Part shown: positions 20,861 through 30,809 of the stretch, one piece after another
Numbering within the stretch: the first letter of the stretch is position 1
Layout of the letters: each line of letters starts with the position of its first letter
DNA from: Reticulitermes lucifugus
Taxonomy: Eukaryota; Arthropoda; Insecta; Blattodea; Rhinotermitidae
Reading direction: 5' to 3'
NCBI GenBank assembly: GCA_026260175.1
Contig: JAKCWW010004965.1
Coordinates: forward strand, 1 to 34,594
DNA length: 34,594 nucleotides
Program-made: the position numbers and the translations under genes
The notes under the pieces: generated by a model
Databases searched by the model: none
What the model saw: only the letters and a program-made list of their open reading frames with translations
What the model was told of the DNA's origin: nothing

Positions 20861-21143
20861 AAAAGGTAAAGTTCACCCTAGAACAGGCCATGAAGGCCCA
20901 GAGGGGGGCAGAGGTATAGCTGTACTCTTTCTTCAACCTCAGCGCTAGATGGGGGTGGATGGTCAAAGCCACGCCCCGGCCGCTTTACCCCCGGGAATGA
21001 CCCGGTACCCATTGTACAGGAGGCTGTGTAGGCCCCAGGGCCGGTCTGGACGGGTGCTGAAAATCTTTCCCCCACCAGGATTCGATCCCCGGACAGTCCA
21101 GCTCGTAGCGAGTCGCTATACCGACTACGCTATCCCGACCCCC
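20861..21143 (-). mobile_element. tRNA-derived SINE, family 2, best copy
   Basis: Minus strand: the head starts GGGTCGGGATAGCGTAGTCG (box A, 21134-21121) and continues to GGGGATCGAATCC (box B, about 21090-21079). Then comes CTGGGGCC, AGCCTCCTGTACAATGGGTA and the GGTAAAGCGG core (20990-20981), then ATCTAGCGCTGAGG, CAGCTATACCTCTG and ATGGCCTGTTCTAGGG, ending AACTTTACCTTTTAC. This is the most complete family-2 copy and the reference for the other four. GC content is far above the surroundings. Confidence 0.9.
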
Positions 21144-21348
21144 ACTAGTTTTCGCCTTCCCACAGTAATATCTTTTCCCAACCTTCACCTTCCGAATCCC
21201 GATCTTCCATAATGAACAAAATGTGTATCTTCCAGTCACATGTAGGCCACCCTACTCTTCCACCAGCGTGAATACGAAGTGAGTTTAGATGCGTATGCTC
21301 TTAAGAGAATGAAAAGTGTAGACATCTTGTACTTGTTCAAGCCATGGA

Positions 21349-21673
21349 GGCATGGTAGGGGTAAAGCTATTCCTATACAAGCCTGGACAGGCCCCTAGGT
21401 TTCCAGGAGTTTGATTGAGGCTCCCATATTTCCAGACAATCGGCTTAAGAAGGTGGTAAGTTTGTCAGCCCTACGCACCGGCCGCTTGTACCCCCACCCC
21501 GATGGTACTCCTTTATGTTACAGGCAGAGTCGGCCCCAGAGTCATAGTGCGGCCGGAATGATCGTGTCAATGAAAAATTCCAATGACTCCATCGGGAGTC
21601 GACCTGCGACCATCCGGCTTGTAGCACAGGGTCTCAACCAACTGCGCCACCGAGTGCCCCGGCATACTAGGGG
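21349..21673 (-). mobile_element. tRNA-derived SINE, family 1, with 13-bp TSD
   Basis: Minus strand from 21660: GGGGCACTCGGTGGCGCAGT (box A), then GGTCGCAGGTCGACTCCCG (box B, with a GGTTCGA to GGTCGA change). The body includes CGGTGCGTAGGGCTGAC and CTTACCACCTTC, ending ATAGCTTTAC. Flanks GGCATGGTAGGGG (21349-21361) and GGCATACTAGGGG (21661-21673) agree at 11 of 13 positions and fit a diverged target-site duplication. It is homologous along its length to 19739-20045. Confidence 0.88.
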
Positions 21674-22503
21674 AATAAAAGTATAATAAAATCGTGTAAG
21701 CATACAACCATTTTTCTCAGTTTACTCCTACAAATTAATACTTAGTAATCAAAGGTCACAGTAATCACTTGTGGTAAGTAAATCTTGCAAGAAATTAAGT
21801 ATCAATTATTAATTTTATATTCATTATCCACAAAAATGCATTAAGTTAGACGTTTATTCGGTGCTCATATGCATTTAGAATAATACATAGAGAATTGATA
21901 TATAGACCTATGTACAAGGAATACATCCTTACCAAAAACACGAAAATTCGTATCACTGTCAATTACGTATATTACTTTAAATTCCATTACGCTACTTGTT
22001 TTAAAAAGTGAACTGGTTGCTACCACTGTACATAGAAGCTGGAGTGTTAGGGGTAGAGTGTTCCCCCTTCTCTTGCCGTTCTGTGTATAGCAAACCCTCA
22101 AGTTTCTATAGTGAAGCACACACCAACATTACGTCTCCCCAACACACGAACTGTGTCCCTGCAATCAATTCTAAGCCACACAATCATAAGCCGAATAAAG
22201 GCTATACACTTCAGCTCTGTGCATTTCAAACGAAATGATAGCGTTCTACGTTGATTACGCCTGAAAACCTTTTACACTTCAACCTGCTACGTATAACGGT
22301 TTCATATTCATGAAACAATGTTGAAGACGTTATTTTCTGAATTGTTTTCGGACCAAGTGACGCATGACATTCACCATATAATGCCCACTGAGTATTCGCG
22401 TGCATTCTGGTACAGACGTGTCCAATGTCGAAACTCGGGACTTTGCAGCGTCCATAAATACCAAAAATTCGCATGGAACACTTTAGAGCTGGCGTTGTAA
22501 ATT
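21674..22503. other. non-coding stretch, nothing recognised
   Basis: It contains only short frames shadowing each other (21865-22119, 22008-22238, 22226-22474). Confidence 0.55.
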
Positions 22504-22742
22504 GGATGGAATAGCTCAGTCAGTAGAGCCGCTGACTGCAGATTGGTCAGTCTGGGTCCGATTGGCCGCAGGGACAGAATGTTCTTTATTTTACGTCCCT
22601 GCATATCCCGCTGTCAGGCATAGCCAGCCTCCTACAAAAACGAATACCTACAGCAATTTCTGCAGAGGTAAAGCGGTCGCAGTGTGAAGGTGACCACAAA
22701 GACGCATCTGGTTCAGAGGTTATGAATACGTAGAGCTACACC
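22504..22742 (+). mobile_element. tRNA-derived SINE, family 2
   Basis: GGATGGAATAGCTCAGTCAG (22504-22523) holds a well-kept box A. The box B region reads GGGTCCGATTGGCC. The body has AGCCTCCTACAAAAACGAAT, a conserved core GGTAAAGCGGTCGCAGTGTG (22667-22686), GTGACCAC, CATCTGGTTCAGAGG and GTAGAGCTACACC, each with a counterpart in the 20861-21143 copy. The 3' TTTACC end is not visible, so the copy is either 3'-eroded or diverged. No clear TSD was found. Confidence 0.75.
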
Positions 22743-23193
22743 TAATGATGATTTAGCAGAGAAGCAAAGGGAAAACAAAACTTACAAACTAGCATTATCC
22801 GAACATATTTGTACGCTATAATGTGATATTGAATCGAATAAGGTTTTAAGTATTAAAACAATAACCCCATACTTAATTCACAATTTTTTATGATTCTCTA
22901 GATACTTGTTGCAAATCTCATAAAAATTCTTAGTCTTCCATCTTCTAACACAGAAAATTTAAGATTAAAATTTCCAAACTGACATTTTACCTTCATATTT
23001 TAAATGGGCTTATTTTCTAAGCCAAACGGCTAGGAGGCTGAAAGTACGAGGTATGACAATAAGTTGGAGAAAACTATTCATGAAAATCTCCATTATACGT
23101 GTTCCTCACCAAATATTACAAGTGTGCCAAAATCAGGAAAGACAAGATTTGCTATATATAACACGAATTAAAGCACAGCTATTGTATCCAAAG

Positions 23194-23240
23194 CACTGGT
23201 CTTCAACCTTATGGAAGGCGACCACTTGGAAGGCCTAGGC
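23194..23240 (+). mobile_element. possible hAT-type terminal fragment
   Basis: CACTGGTCTTCAACCTT (23194-23210) followed by GGCGACCACTTGGAAGG resembles the ends of hAT transposons (CAGNGGTYYTCAACCTT...). No opposite end or 8-bp duplication was found, so this may be a scrap or chance similarity. Confidence 0.25.
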
Positions 23241-25207
23241 GTACAGGGGATTAAAATTGCCTAAACGCATTTTGCCATATGGCGTAAGTGGTTTTTTTTG
23301 TAATGATGACAGCGTATAAATAACAATATTAAAAAGTTAGAGCTTGTAGTGCTGCAGAAAACCCGACTGTAGAATTTTCATTACGGCAACGTCAGAAGTT
23401 TAACTAAAAGTGCAACTTGGAGGATAATAACAAATAATGCGTACGAAATCTTGCTGCCTCAAAATCGACGTATATTCCATCAAAGTTATGAGCACACACG
23501 TGACATTAAAGAGATTGCACAAATATGTAAGAGCAGACCAGAACTAATGCTCAAAATTCCACACTGCAGCCAACTGTTGCGTTAATCCCATTGATTGAAA
23601 GCGTAGAATATACTCAGACAAACAAAATTTAAAATACATAGAATTATTTTATACCCTTCTCGGTTGAACTTAGGGTGAGTAAATTGAGCAACTTAAATCA
23701 GAAAATAAGAAATCGGACACATGCTTTTTACACTCAGTCCTTTTGAAGGACTTTATCAACGTAGGTACTTAATCGATTCTACTATCTGCCATACATTAAG
23801 GCTGTTTAGCTGGCAAAATGTGACTATTAAGAAAAGCTGCATTTTTACTTACACGTATATCAACTTATGAGAAATCATAGAATGTAGGGGCTAACTGAAA
23901 ATTATAGCGCTTTTAAATTGTTACAGAACACAGCATTTCAATTCTTCATACGAAAGGAGAAGTATAATTCCCTATTGTAAGATCAGGTCTCTCAGTTTGT
24001 CCGGTCCTTCTTGTTCCAGTATTAACGCAGAAGCGGTGAACTGATTTCCACTGAATAATTTTCTCTTCCCTTGAGGTTTGTTGGTTCTCGTGACGTTACT
24101 AACCATATAACTTACAACACATAATAGATTCTATCACTGTCAAAGGATTAACAATGTTACGAATTCCAACTGTGCCCCTTAGACGGCGGTAACTTTGTTA
24201 GCACACCCTGGTCTGAAGGGTGATCATTGCTGAGACAATGTGCTGTTGCCTTTGTCCGTTACCTCGATCTACACTTAAATCGGTCTTTCCAGTAGATTAA
24301 ATTCTATTATCGGGTAAAATGTGATATCAGCTTAAAAGAGAGTGTATTTGGAATTAAGCCAAATGTACTGAAAGCAGTACTAATTAATTTTAAATGCATT
24401 TGGAATAACTTACCGTAAAAGACGGTTTGATATACCGAAATGAATTAAAAGGATAACATTAATATCTGTTGGATTTGGTGGGATATGTGAAAGGCATTTT
24501 GCTAATCACAAAAATGTAAAAATGTCAGGATTTTTGGCAACATGTTATAAAAATATGGAAAATTTAGCTGCTAAATATGGCGTGCTGCAGTTCAGTAATT
24601 TATTACGTAAAGCATTTCTGACGCTTTAAGTATATTTGAACATGGAAACGTTTGAAGCATAGTTGAAGTTCTATATTCGGATTCTGGATGTAGTTGCTTT
24701 GGTTCCTGATTGCGATCACTGTGTTTCTTATCATTCCCTCCAGGTAAATTCCGAGATGGTAGCTTCAAATATGCTACGGCTTTGTCTTCCAATTAAATAC
24801 ACAAACACTAATTTAAGGCTGCGATATCAAAAGATTGATGATAAGGAAAGCTGTATTAATACGAAATTGACAAAAGAATACCCTTACATTTCACTGTTTG
24901 TAAACCGGCAGCATCTAGCACCGATCCCGAGAGTTCTGCTATTAACTGAAGGTGATTTTATGTATTTTGTACATACATCGTGTTGCGTAAGTACGGATGA
25001 AAATGGAATGAAAATTACGGAGGTGAAAACAGGACAGGATATCAGGTGACAAATTAAATGTTTAGGTCTGCTCATGAGGTGGCTATGTACTCGAAGAGAC
25101 ACATTAAGTAGAGGTTCTAATATCCGGAAAATTATTATGTCTTGCAAACCATTGATCTTGGCAGTGCCAAACATCGCAAATTGTACTATAATTTAAATAT
25201 TTTTCTA

Positions 25208-25260
25208 GCCGCCACCGCCACTACTACTAGCACAGCTACTATTACTACTGATGCTGCGGC
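25208..25260 (+). repeat. degenerate triplet repeat (GCC/ACT)
   Basis: GCCGCCACCGCCACTACTAC begins a run of ACT-, GCC- and GCT-like triplets. Its translation is Ala/Thr-rich, which accounts for the low-complexity part of the 89-codon frame at 25142-25411. Confidence 0.6.
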
Positions 25261-26019
25261 ACTACACATTTACTTTTTAGACTCTTTGAATGAAACACAA
25301 CAATCTCTGAATATGACGTTTCAGTATCTGCCTTCGTCTCGGTCTCAAGAAGAATGTGAAAATGCCTACTCGTGCTGGCTAATGTTACTATGGTTCTACG
25401 CCTTCTCATAAAGAGTTGCTCTCTAATGGGCCCAGATGAGCAGGATATGTTTGTTGATGTCTCAGGATAGAGACAGAGATAGTTTCAGAATCGTCGGTTT
25501 CTTAGAACGCTGCATTTCAATCTGGCAATAAAAAAGAAATCGAAATTAAGAGCCGCGAGAATGAAATTTCAATTCAAATTTTAATTATTTATGTACTGCA
25601 TCAACAAATAAACTAAAGAGAAAACAAAAACATTGCCTTTAATTTCACCTAAAAAACAAAATTGAAAGAAAAGAACAAAAGAAAGAAAAAAGGAAAAAAG
25701 AATTATATGAAATAATAATGATTATTTTCTAACCTATGATAAAAATATTCAATAGAAAATAAAGTACCATAATAACAAAAAATGTGACTGACGATACAAT
25801 TTTCTGTAATAATATCATTTGTAAGAAATAATTACATTATCTTTAATTTAGTTAATTAAAAAGCTTTTAACTGAAATGATCTGAATTGTTGTTATTCATA
25901 TACTTAGAAAATAATCATTCTACAATATTGTCATTAAATTTGAGAAACATATCTTTCCACTTCGTTCTGCTACAGTTCAAATAGCTTCTTTTCAGGCTAC
26001 GTAGTTTTCTACGCCATAG

Positions 26020-26170
26020 ATCCCAATTCTTATATCATCTTCAGCCCAATTAATATAGGCTCTTCCATTAGAGTGGCAGACCCAATTTCATACCCATATA
26101 AAATAACGGGTGCTGTGAAAAATTTGCATTTTCTCGCCTGATCGCTGCCTTGCTTCCTCACAGTGTTGGA
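26020..26170 (-). pseudogene. possible LINE reverse-transcriptase scrap
   Basis: One minus-strand frame reads KCKFFTAPVILYGYEIGSAT (within 26128-26060). LLYG.E.W is a hallmark near the end of LINE reverse transcriptases, and VILYGYEIGS fits loosely. Flanking sequence does not extend the match convincingly, so chance is quite possible. Confidence 0.22.
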
Positions 26171-28744
26171 TTATTCAAAATAAAACTTTCTGACTTCAGA
26201 ATTAATGCATTATCATTGAATAACTGGGACCTCATACAATTTCCCTGCTCTTGTTTTAAAAATTGTGCCCAGTAATTTCTTAGGCGTTTGTAGTCACTAG
26301 TCATTTATACATTTCTCTTGATCAGGATCAGTATAAAACCATTTCCTTAAAACATTTACAACGTCGAAACAATTTCTAAGAACAAACTCATAACAATAAC
26401 ATCAACTACCACTACCGTGCGCCACGCAGCAAAACACTGAGGTATTAGATCCAAGAAATTCACGAACGTATTTTCCCCTTTGATTTTATTAACGTGTCTT
26501 ACCGTTTGAGAATCCACAACCCTGAGTCTAAATAAGCACTGTAAAAGCAAACCAGTGCTACCAACAGAGAGGGATTTGACTTCAACTACTATAAAGTTCT
26601 AGTACCAAGCATTTTTTCCTCTTTTTTATTCTCCTTTTTTATTTTGAACCCTGTCATTCCCTTTTTCCACTTCGTTCATTTTCCATCCCCCTATTCCAGT
26701 TTTATGCCACGGTTCAGAAACGCCTATAAAACCCAATGCTGCTACGGTAGAGTAGGAATCCAGGATAGAAGAAGAATTCAAAGGAACTCCCCCCAACCCC
26801 CATTTTACTACCCCGCATGTCATTGCCGTCGTCGTAACCATCCTCACGCGTGGACGAAAGAGCCCCACTGGAAATTCCTTGTACGTCCACCACGTCCACC
26901 TGATGGCCTAAATCCCTCTTCTTCACAACCCGCTATCAAATGTAAGAAGATTTCAGTTACGTGAAGAAAATATCTCTAGTCCACACATCTCTGCTCTTAC
27001 GTGATATAGTCACTTCCTGAAAATCACAATTCGTCAATATATTGGTCTTTAGTTTAGAATAGTATTTGATTCAACACAGCTGATTACAGTCAGTTTTCTT
27101 AGATTCTTATTGTTTTACAAGATAACTGTTTAAGAGCGGATTAACACTTTCGCAGAGGGGGAATAAAATTTAATAAAAAGGGATTTCAAAAGAAGTCAGT
27201 TACAGAAGTACTTAATAGTAGATGACGAAACAATGAAAGCGAGAAAAAGGTTAAAAGTCAGTGACAAACAAAGAATTTGGATGGATTGGCAAAACTTGTT
27301 GGTGTTTGCTAGCTCAAGATTCTTTTACTTTCCATTATATTACAAATATCATATTTGAGTTACCCTTCATTTGTCAATCCATTATTAACGGACAGGCACA
27401 CTATTATATAATAATAACGTAAATAAAGCCAAGAAAATTTAAGAAACAAATGTTAGTCAACTAATAAATATACGTGTAAAAGCATTGTTAATCGTAACAT
27501 TAGAGTAATGTTGTAGGACTCCTTGTTTGGTGTTAATCGTGGACTGCACCAATCAATATCTCGAAATCAAGTGTAAAACTCTTCATTTCCTATACAATTA
27601 TAACCAATATTATTACAGTACCATATAACTTTACTGGCTATTTTATATTAATAACAATTAAGAAGTCATTTGTGAGAGCCTTTCTTAGGCTGATACTTGT
27701 ACCATTCATTTCTTTATTTAGTGTTCATACGTCTGCGGAGTTGATTGCTTCTTGAGGAGCTGACTAATTCACACACTAAATAAATTCCCTGTTCATTAAG
27801 TTGAAGGTTTCTGGACTCTGTCAGTCATCTTGCATTCCCAACAGCACACAGTCTTTGGAAATATGTATCTGATTGTTTTAACAAGTAAAAAGGACAGGAA
27901 CATACTGCGCATGGTCCGTCAGAAGGAGCTACCTCAGTCACTGGACCCAAGATTTAGGGTAGCTATTTGTAACGGATAGAACACAATAACTTGCTAACAT
28001 AAATGCAAAACTTGGGAAGTAATAGCACATGCAAATAAAGTATTATATTAATAAGATAATGCAGGGAATATCTCTATAAACACGTTAAGGCATATGCATC
28101 TCACATATACCTTAAACAATTGCCGTCTAGTAATCGCGACAATTTACTTCGAAAATTATATATTTCGAAACGTCTATTTATTTTTACATTCATTTCTCAA
28201 TATCCTGAATTTCCATGTCTCATAAAATGGTGTTAATATTCCAAAGTTCGTAGTGAGAGCCGTAACAAGAATTGGTCGTAAAACGAGACAAAAGTAAAGA
28301 GTATTGTAGTTTGTCGGCAATGCTATTCTTTCAGTTTCTTTCTCCTTTATTCCGAAATCCTTCCGAATAAACATCAGGAGTTATAACGCATAGAAATGGA
28401 AATTTCTACTCAATGTATTCCACTTTATACTACATAAGTACAGTAATGGCTTTTCTTTGTGTTTCATATTCAAGCTTAGTTTAAAAGTGTGTTTCCGTTA
28501 GACATCCCTGAAGATCAGGATTACTTGAGCATGAAGGTGGTGACTTTTAACTGTCTGAAGTACAAAATGTGGAACTGAATTTTCACAATTACATCGAATG
28601 ACACAAAGACTGCAGCCAAAATTTCTTACTTAAAGAAAAACTCTGATGTGTCTCCTTAATATATCAGGGTTTTGATACATTTTGCGTGAAATATAAAGTC
28701 ATGAAGGCATTGTGGGAGTGCAGATATAACTACATACATACATT

Positions 28745-28984
28745 CTTAACCACGGCACAAGTTAGAGCTGAGTGGTCAAATTCGCGGCCTTGCCGATTTG
28801 GCCCCAGTGAACAAGCACTCAATATCCATTCAACAGAAGGCTAGTTGGGCCCCAAGGCCAGTATCGACTTATTTTTGGAGAAGAAATAAATCCTTTGCCC
28901 CGGCCTGGAATCGAATCACAATTCCTTAGATGTCCGGGCCGTAGACTAGTCTATATATCTGCTACGCTATTCCGCTCCACATTC
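28745..28984 (-). mobile_element. tRNA-derived SINE, family 2, diverged copy
   Basis: Minus strand: GTGGAGCGGAATAGCGTAGC (28980-28961) carries box A, and TGTGATTCGATTCCAGG carries a good box B. Then come CTGGCCTTGGGGCC, AGCCTTCTGTTGAATGGATA and AATCGGCAAGGCCGCGAATT (28801-28781), then TTGACCACTCAGCTCT. The order matches the family-2 reference although the core has diverged most here. The short word ACATTC flanks both sides (28740-28745, 28979-28984) and might be a remnant duplication. Confidence 0.8.
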
Positions 28985-29340
28985 AATAAGTAGAATATTA
29001 AATAAAAGTAAACGGAACAATACTTATAAAGAAATAATTTTCAAAAGTTACGTCGTTACAGGTAATTCTATCCTGTATATAATAACTGTAAACTTAGGTG
29101 AACAGAAGGTGTGGAATTAAGACTCCAAACATTCGTAAACTTGTTACTAGCAGAAATGAGTAGTCTATTTCACTGGCTGCTTTGTCTGTGTTGCATCCAT
29201 TTTGTATGCAGGTGAAAAACGCGTTGAAATAAAAAAAAATTGAAAATTTTTTAATAGAATGCGGTAGGTCCAGGGGGTTTTCCATAATAAAATGCAATTA
29301 AGGTAGTGCAAATTTTGGGAACATGTTTCTGTCAATATCT
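28985..29340. other. non-coding stretch, nothing recognised
   Basis: Minus-strand frames at 29094-29374 overlap each other and show Phe-rich chance composition. No element boundary was found for the LINE tail that follows. Confidence 0.5.
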
Positions 29341-29526
29341 TTATATGCGATAGAAGAAAAGATAGACGGGACAAGAAGAAGAGGAAGAAAGCCTAAGCAG
29401 CTCCTGGATGACCTTAAGTAGAACAGAAGACTCTGCAGAATGAAACCGAAATCACAAGATCTAGTTCTCTGGAAAATTCGTTTTGCAAGAGGCTATGGAC
29501 CTCTTGCTAGACAGACTACGTAATGA
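29341..29526 (+). pseudogene. LINE ORF2 C-terminal fragment
   Basis: The plus-strand frame reads YAIEEKIDGTRRRGRKPKQL, then LDDLK, a stop (29416-29418), NRRLCRMKPKSQDLVLW, KIRFARGYGPLARQTT and a double stop TAATGA at 29521. This is the basic, RRGRK..QLLDDLK and RGYGP..RQTT tail of the same LINE type as the fragment at 6264-6368, with one in-frame stop. Everything upstream (endonuclease and catalytic RT) is missing, so it is 5'-truncated and dead. Confidence 0.8.
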
Positions 29527-29696
29527 AGAGATTATATTAACACAACAGTTATAATCTCAATATGTGATGAACATAGGATAATTAAATACACTCGTAACTG
29601 TATTTAAGAAGCGTTAAGAATTACGTGAGGATGAAATTTATGTAGTACGAAATTCAAGAAGAAAAGCATTATGTTCCAGTATTGTTTTAAGTATTA

Positions 29697-29905
29697 TCGT
29701 ATGCGTTCTGGCTATACTTACATAGTCCGTCTGCTCGGTAACGCCTTCACCCACGCTGGGATGTCGCTATACCAGATAAGACCCTGTGCGTTGATGGAGT
29801 TTTGAACTGAGGCCTCTAATAGGTGCATCATCCTAAAGTCTGAGGACCCCTAATTTGAGCTAGGAAGCGGAAACACATTTGACTGGCTTTCCGCTCTGCC
29901 AAGTA
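29697..29905 (-). mobile_element. possible decayed tRNA-derived SINE
   Basis: On the minus strand CTAGCTCAAATTAGGGG could be a box A, and CTCAGTTCAAAACTCC about 55 bases later a box B. The segment is GC-richer than its surroundings. The body does not align with the other SINE families here, so this is tentative. Confidence 0.3.
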
Positions 29906-30230
29906 TTAACACGTACACAATGCAGTTTTTTCTGCGACAAAGTAAAGCTACGTTCTCTGTCTCACTGGTGGTCATGCAGACCGTTGACGACTACATGCCT
30001 GCCAGAAAGAAAAACTGCTACATGTTGTAAAATAGGCCTGTAAATAAGTCCAATGTTTTCACATAATAAGGTGCAGTGTTCTAAAATCAAAGCAACAATT
30101 ACGCCTCTTTGTTACTTACAAAAAGCGGATTTATTATCAAATTTCCAGGTCATTGTCTTATCCGAGGAAGCCTGTCAGCTAAATGAAATGCGGTCCATGG
30201 TCCATTAAACCTACCATTCCATGATGCTAT
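29906..30230. other. non-coding stretch, nothing recognised
   Basis: No gene or element was seen before the TA at 30229-30230 that starts the next transposon. Confidence 0.5.
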
Positions 30231-30809
30231 ACAGGGTATATCTAAATTGCTTGGACAAACTTCAAGAGTGAGTTACTCACATAAACAAATTCATATAAAC
30301 ATATGCACGGAAATGAGTGCGTTTTGAGTATAATTGAAAGCTTACATTCAACAATAAATACCTTAACTATGTAATATTTTACTTACATCTGACATAATAC
30401 ATTTACATTACACGTTCCCAGTTTAATAAGGGTTGAATTCTTATTGCTTATAAAGTCACAATTCACAAGAAATTCTCAAAATGTCCTCCGCCTAAATCGG
30501 AGCACGCATGGACACAGACACATCTAATCATGGACTGTCGCACCTTTCGAAAGGGTCCCGGGGCGGTTGCAAATGTCTTGACAGGCATAAAAATTGTGTT
30601 CATGAAGTGTCTTCTCATTTTCAATCGGAGCTGAATGCATTAGGTGTTTTTAGTATATCAGCAAATAATACTCTAAACGATTGAGTAAGGGGAAACGTGG
30701 AAGCTCTACCGCGAAAATTAACTGTTTGCGGATATATACTGAAATAAACTTTATTCCTTATTTTGGTGTGGGAAACGTACTACTGAAATCTGTCCAAGCA
30801 TTTTATAAG
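30231..30809 (-). mobile_element. internally deleted Tc1/mariner-type transposon
   Basis: One end at 30231 begins ACAGGGTATATCTAAATTGC and contains ATTGCTTGGACAAACTTC. The opposite end has the reverse complement with few changes (GAAATCTGTCCAAGCATTTT at 30785-30804). On the minus strand a frame ends at 30463-30465 with FRKVRQSMIRCVCVHACSDL followed by GGGHFENFL and stop, the characteristic C-terminus (RC..CIE..GGHFEHLL) of a transposase group widespread in arthropods. The transposase otherwise lacks its catalytic domain, so at about 580 bases this is a non-autonomous derivative. TA precedes the left end; the right border is eroded, so 30809 is approximate. Confidence 0.82.
30463..30582 (-). 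pseudogene. transposase C-terminal remnant (GGGHFE tail)
   Basis: There are thirty-nine sense codons and a stop inside the element at 30231-30809. The recognisable part is VRQSMIRC....C...LGGGHFENFL, the last helix and tail of the transposase. Upstream the reading frame is lost within about 60 bases and there is no room for the DDE core between this point and the 5' inverted repeat. Confidence 0.8.

Larger units (their letters stand above)
22743..28744. other. 6-kb AT-rich stretch with few landmarks
   Basis: I see no host gene. Landmarks are a hAT-like end at 23194, a degenerate triplet tract at 25208, an A-rich part at about 25590-25720, a possible LINE scrap on the minus strand near 26020-26170, and a GC-richer patch at 26640-26960. 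The patch has open frames on both strands (106 and 80 codons) that I cannot assign. The 128-codon frame at 24663-25049 has no motif and begins with a non-ATG codon. Confidence 0.45.

Noticed and set aside
24663..25049. 128-codon frame as a gene
   Set aside because: Non-ATG start, no motif, length expected for a window of this size.
26626..26964. Overlapping frames on both strands as a gene
   Set aside because: The patch is GC-richer, which lengthens frames by chance; no domain, splice site pair or start context supports either strand.
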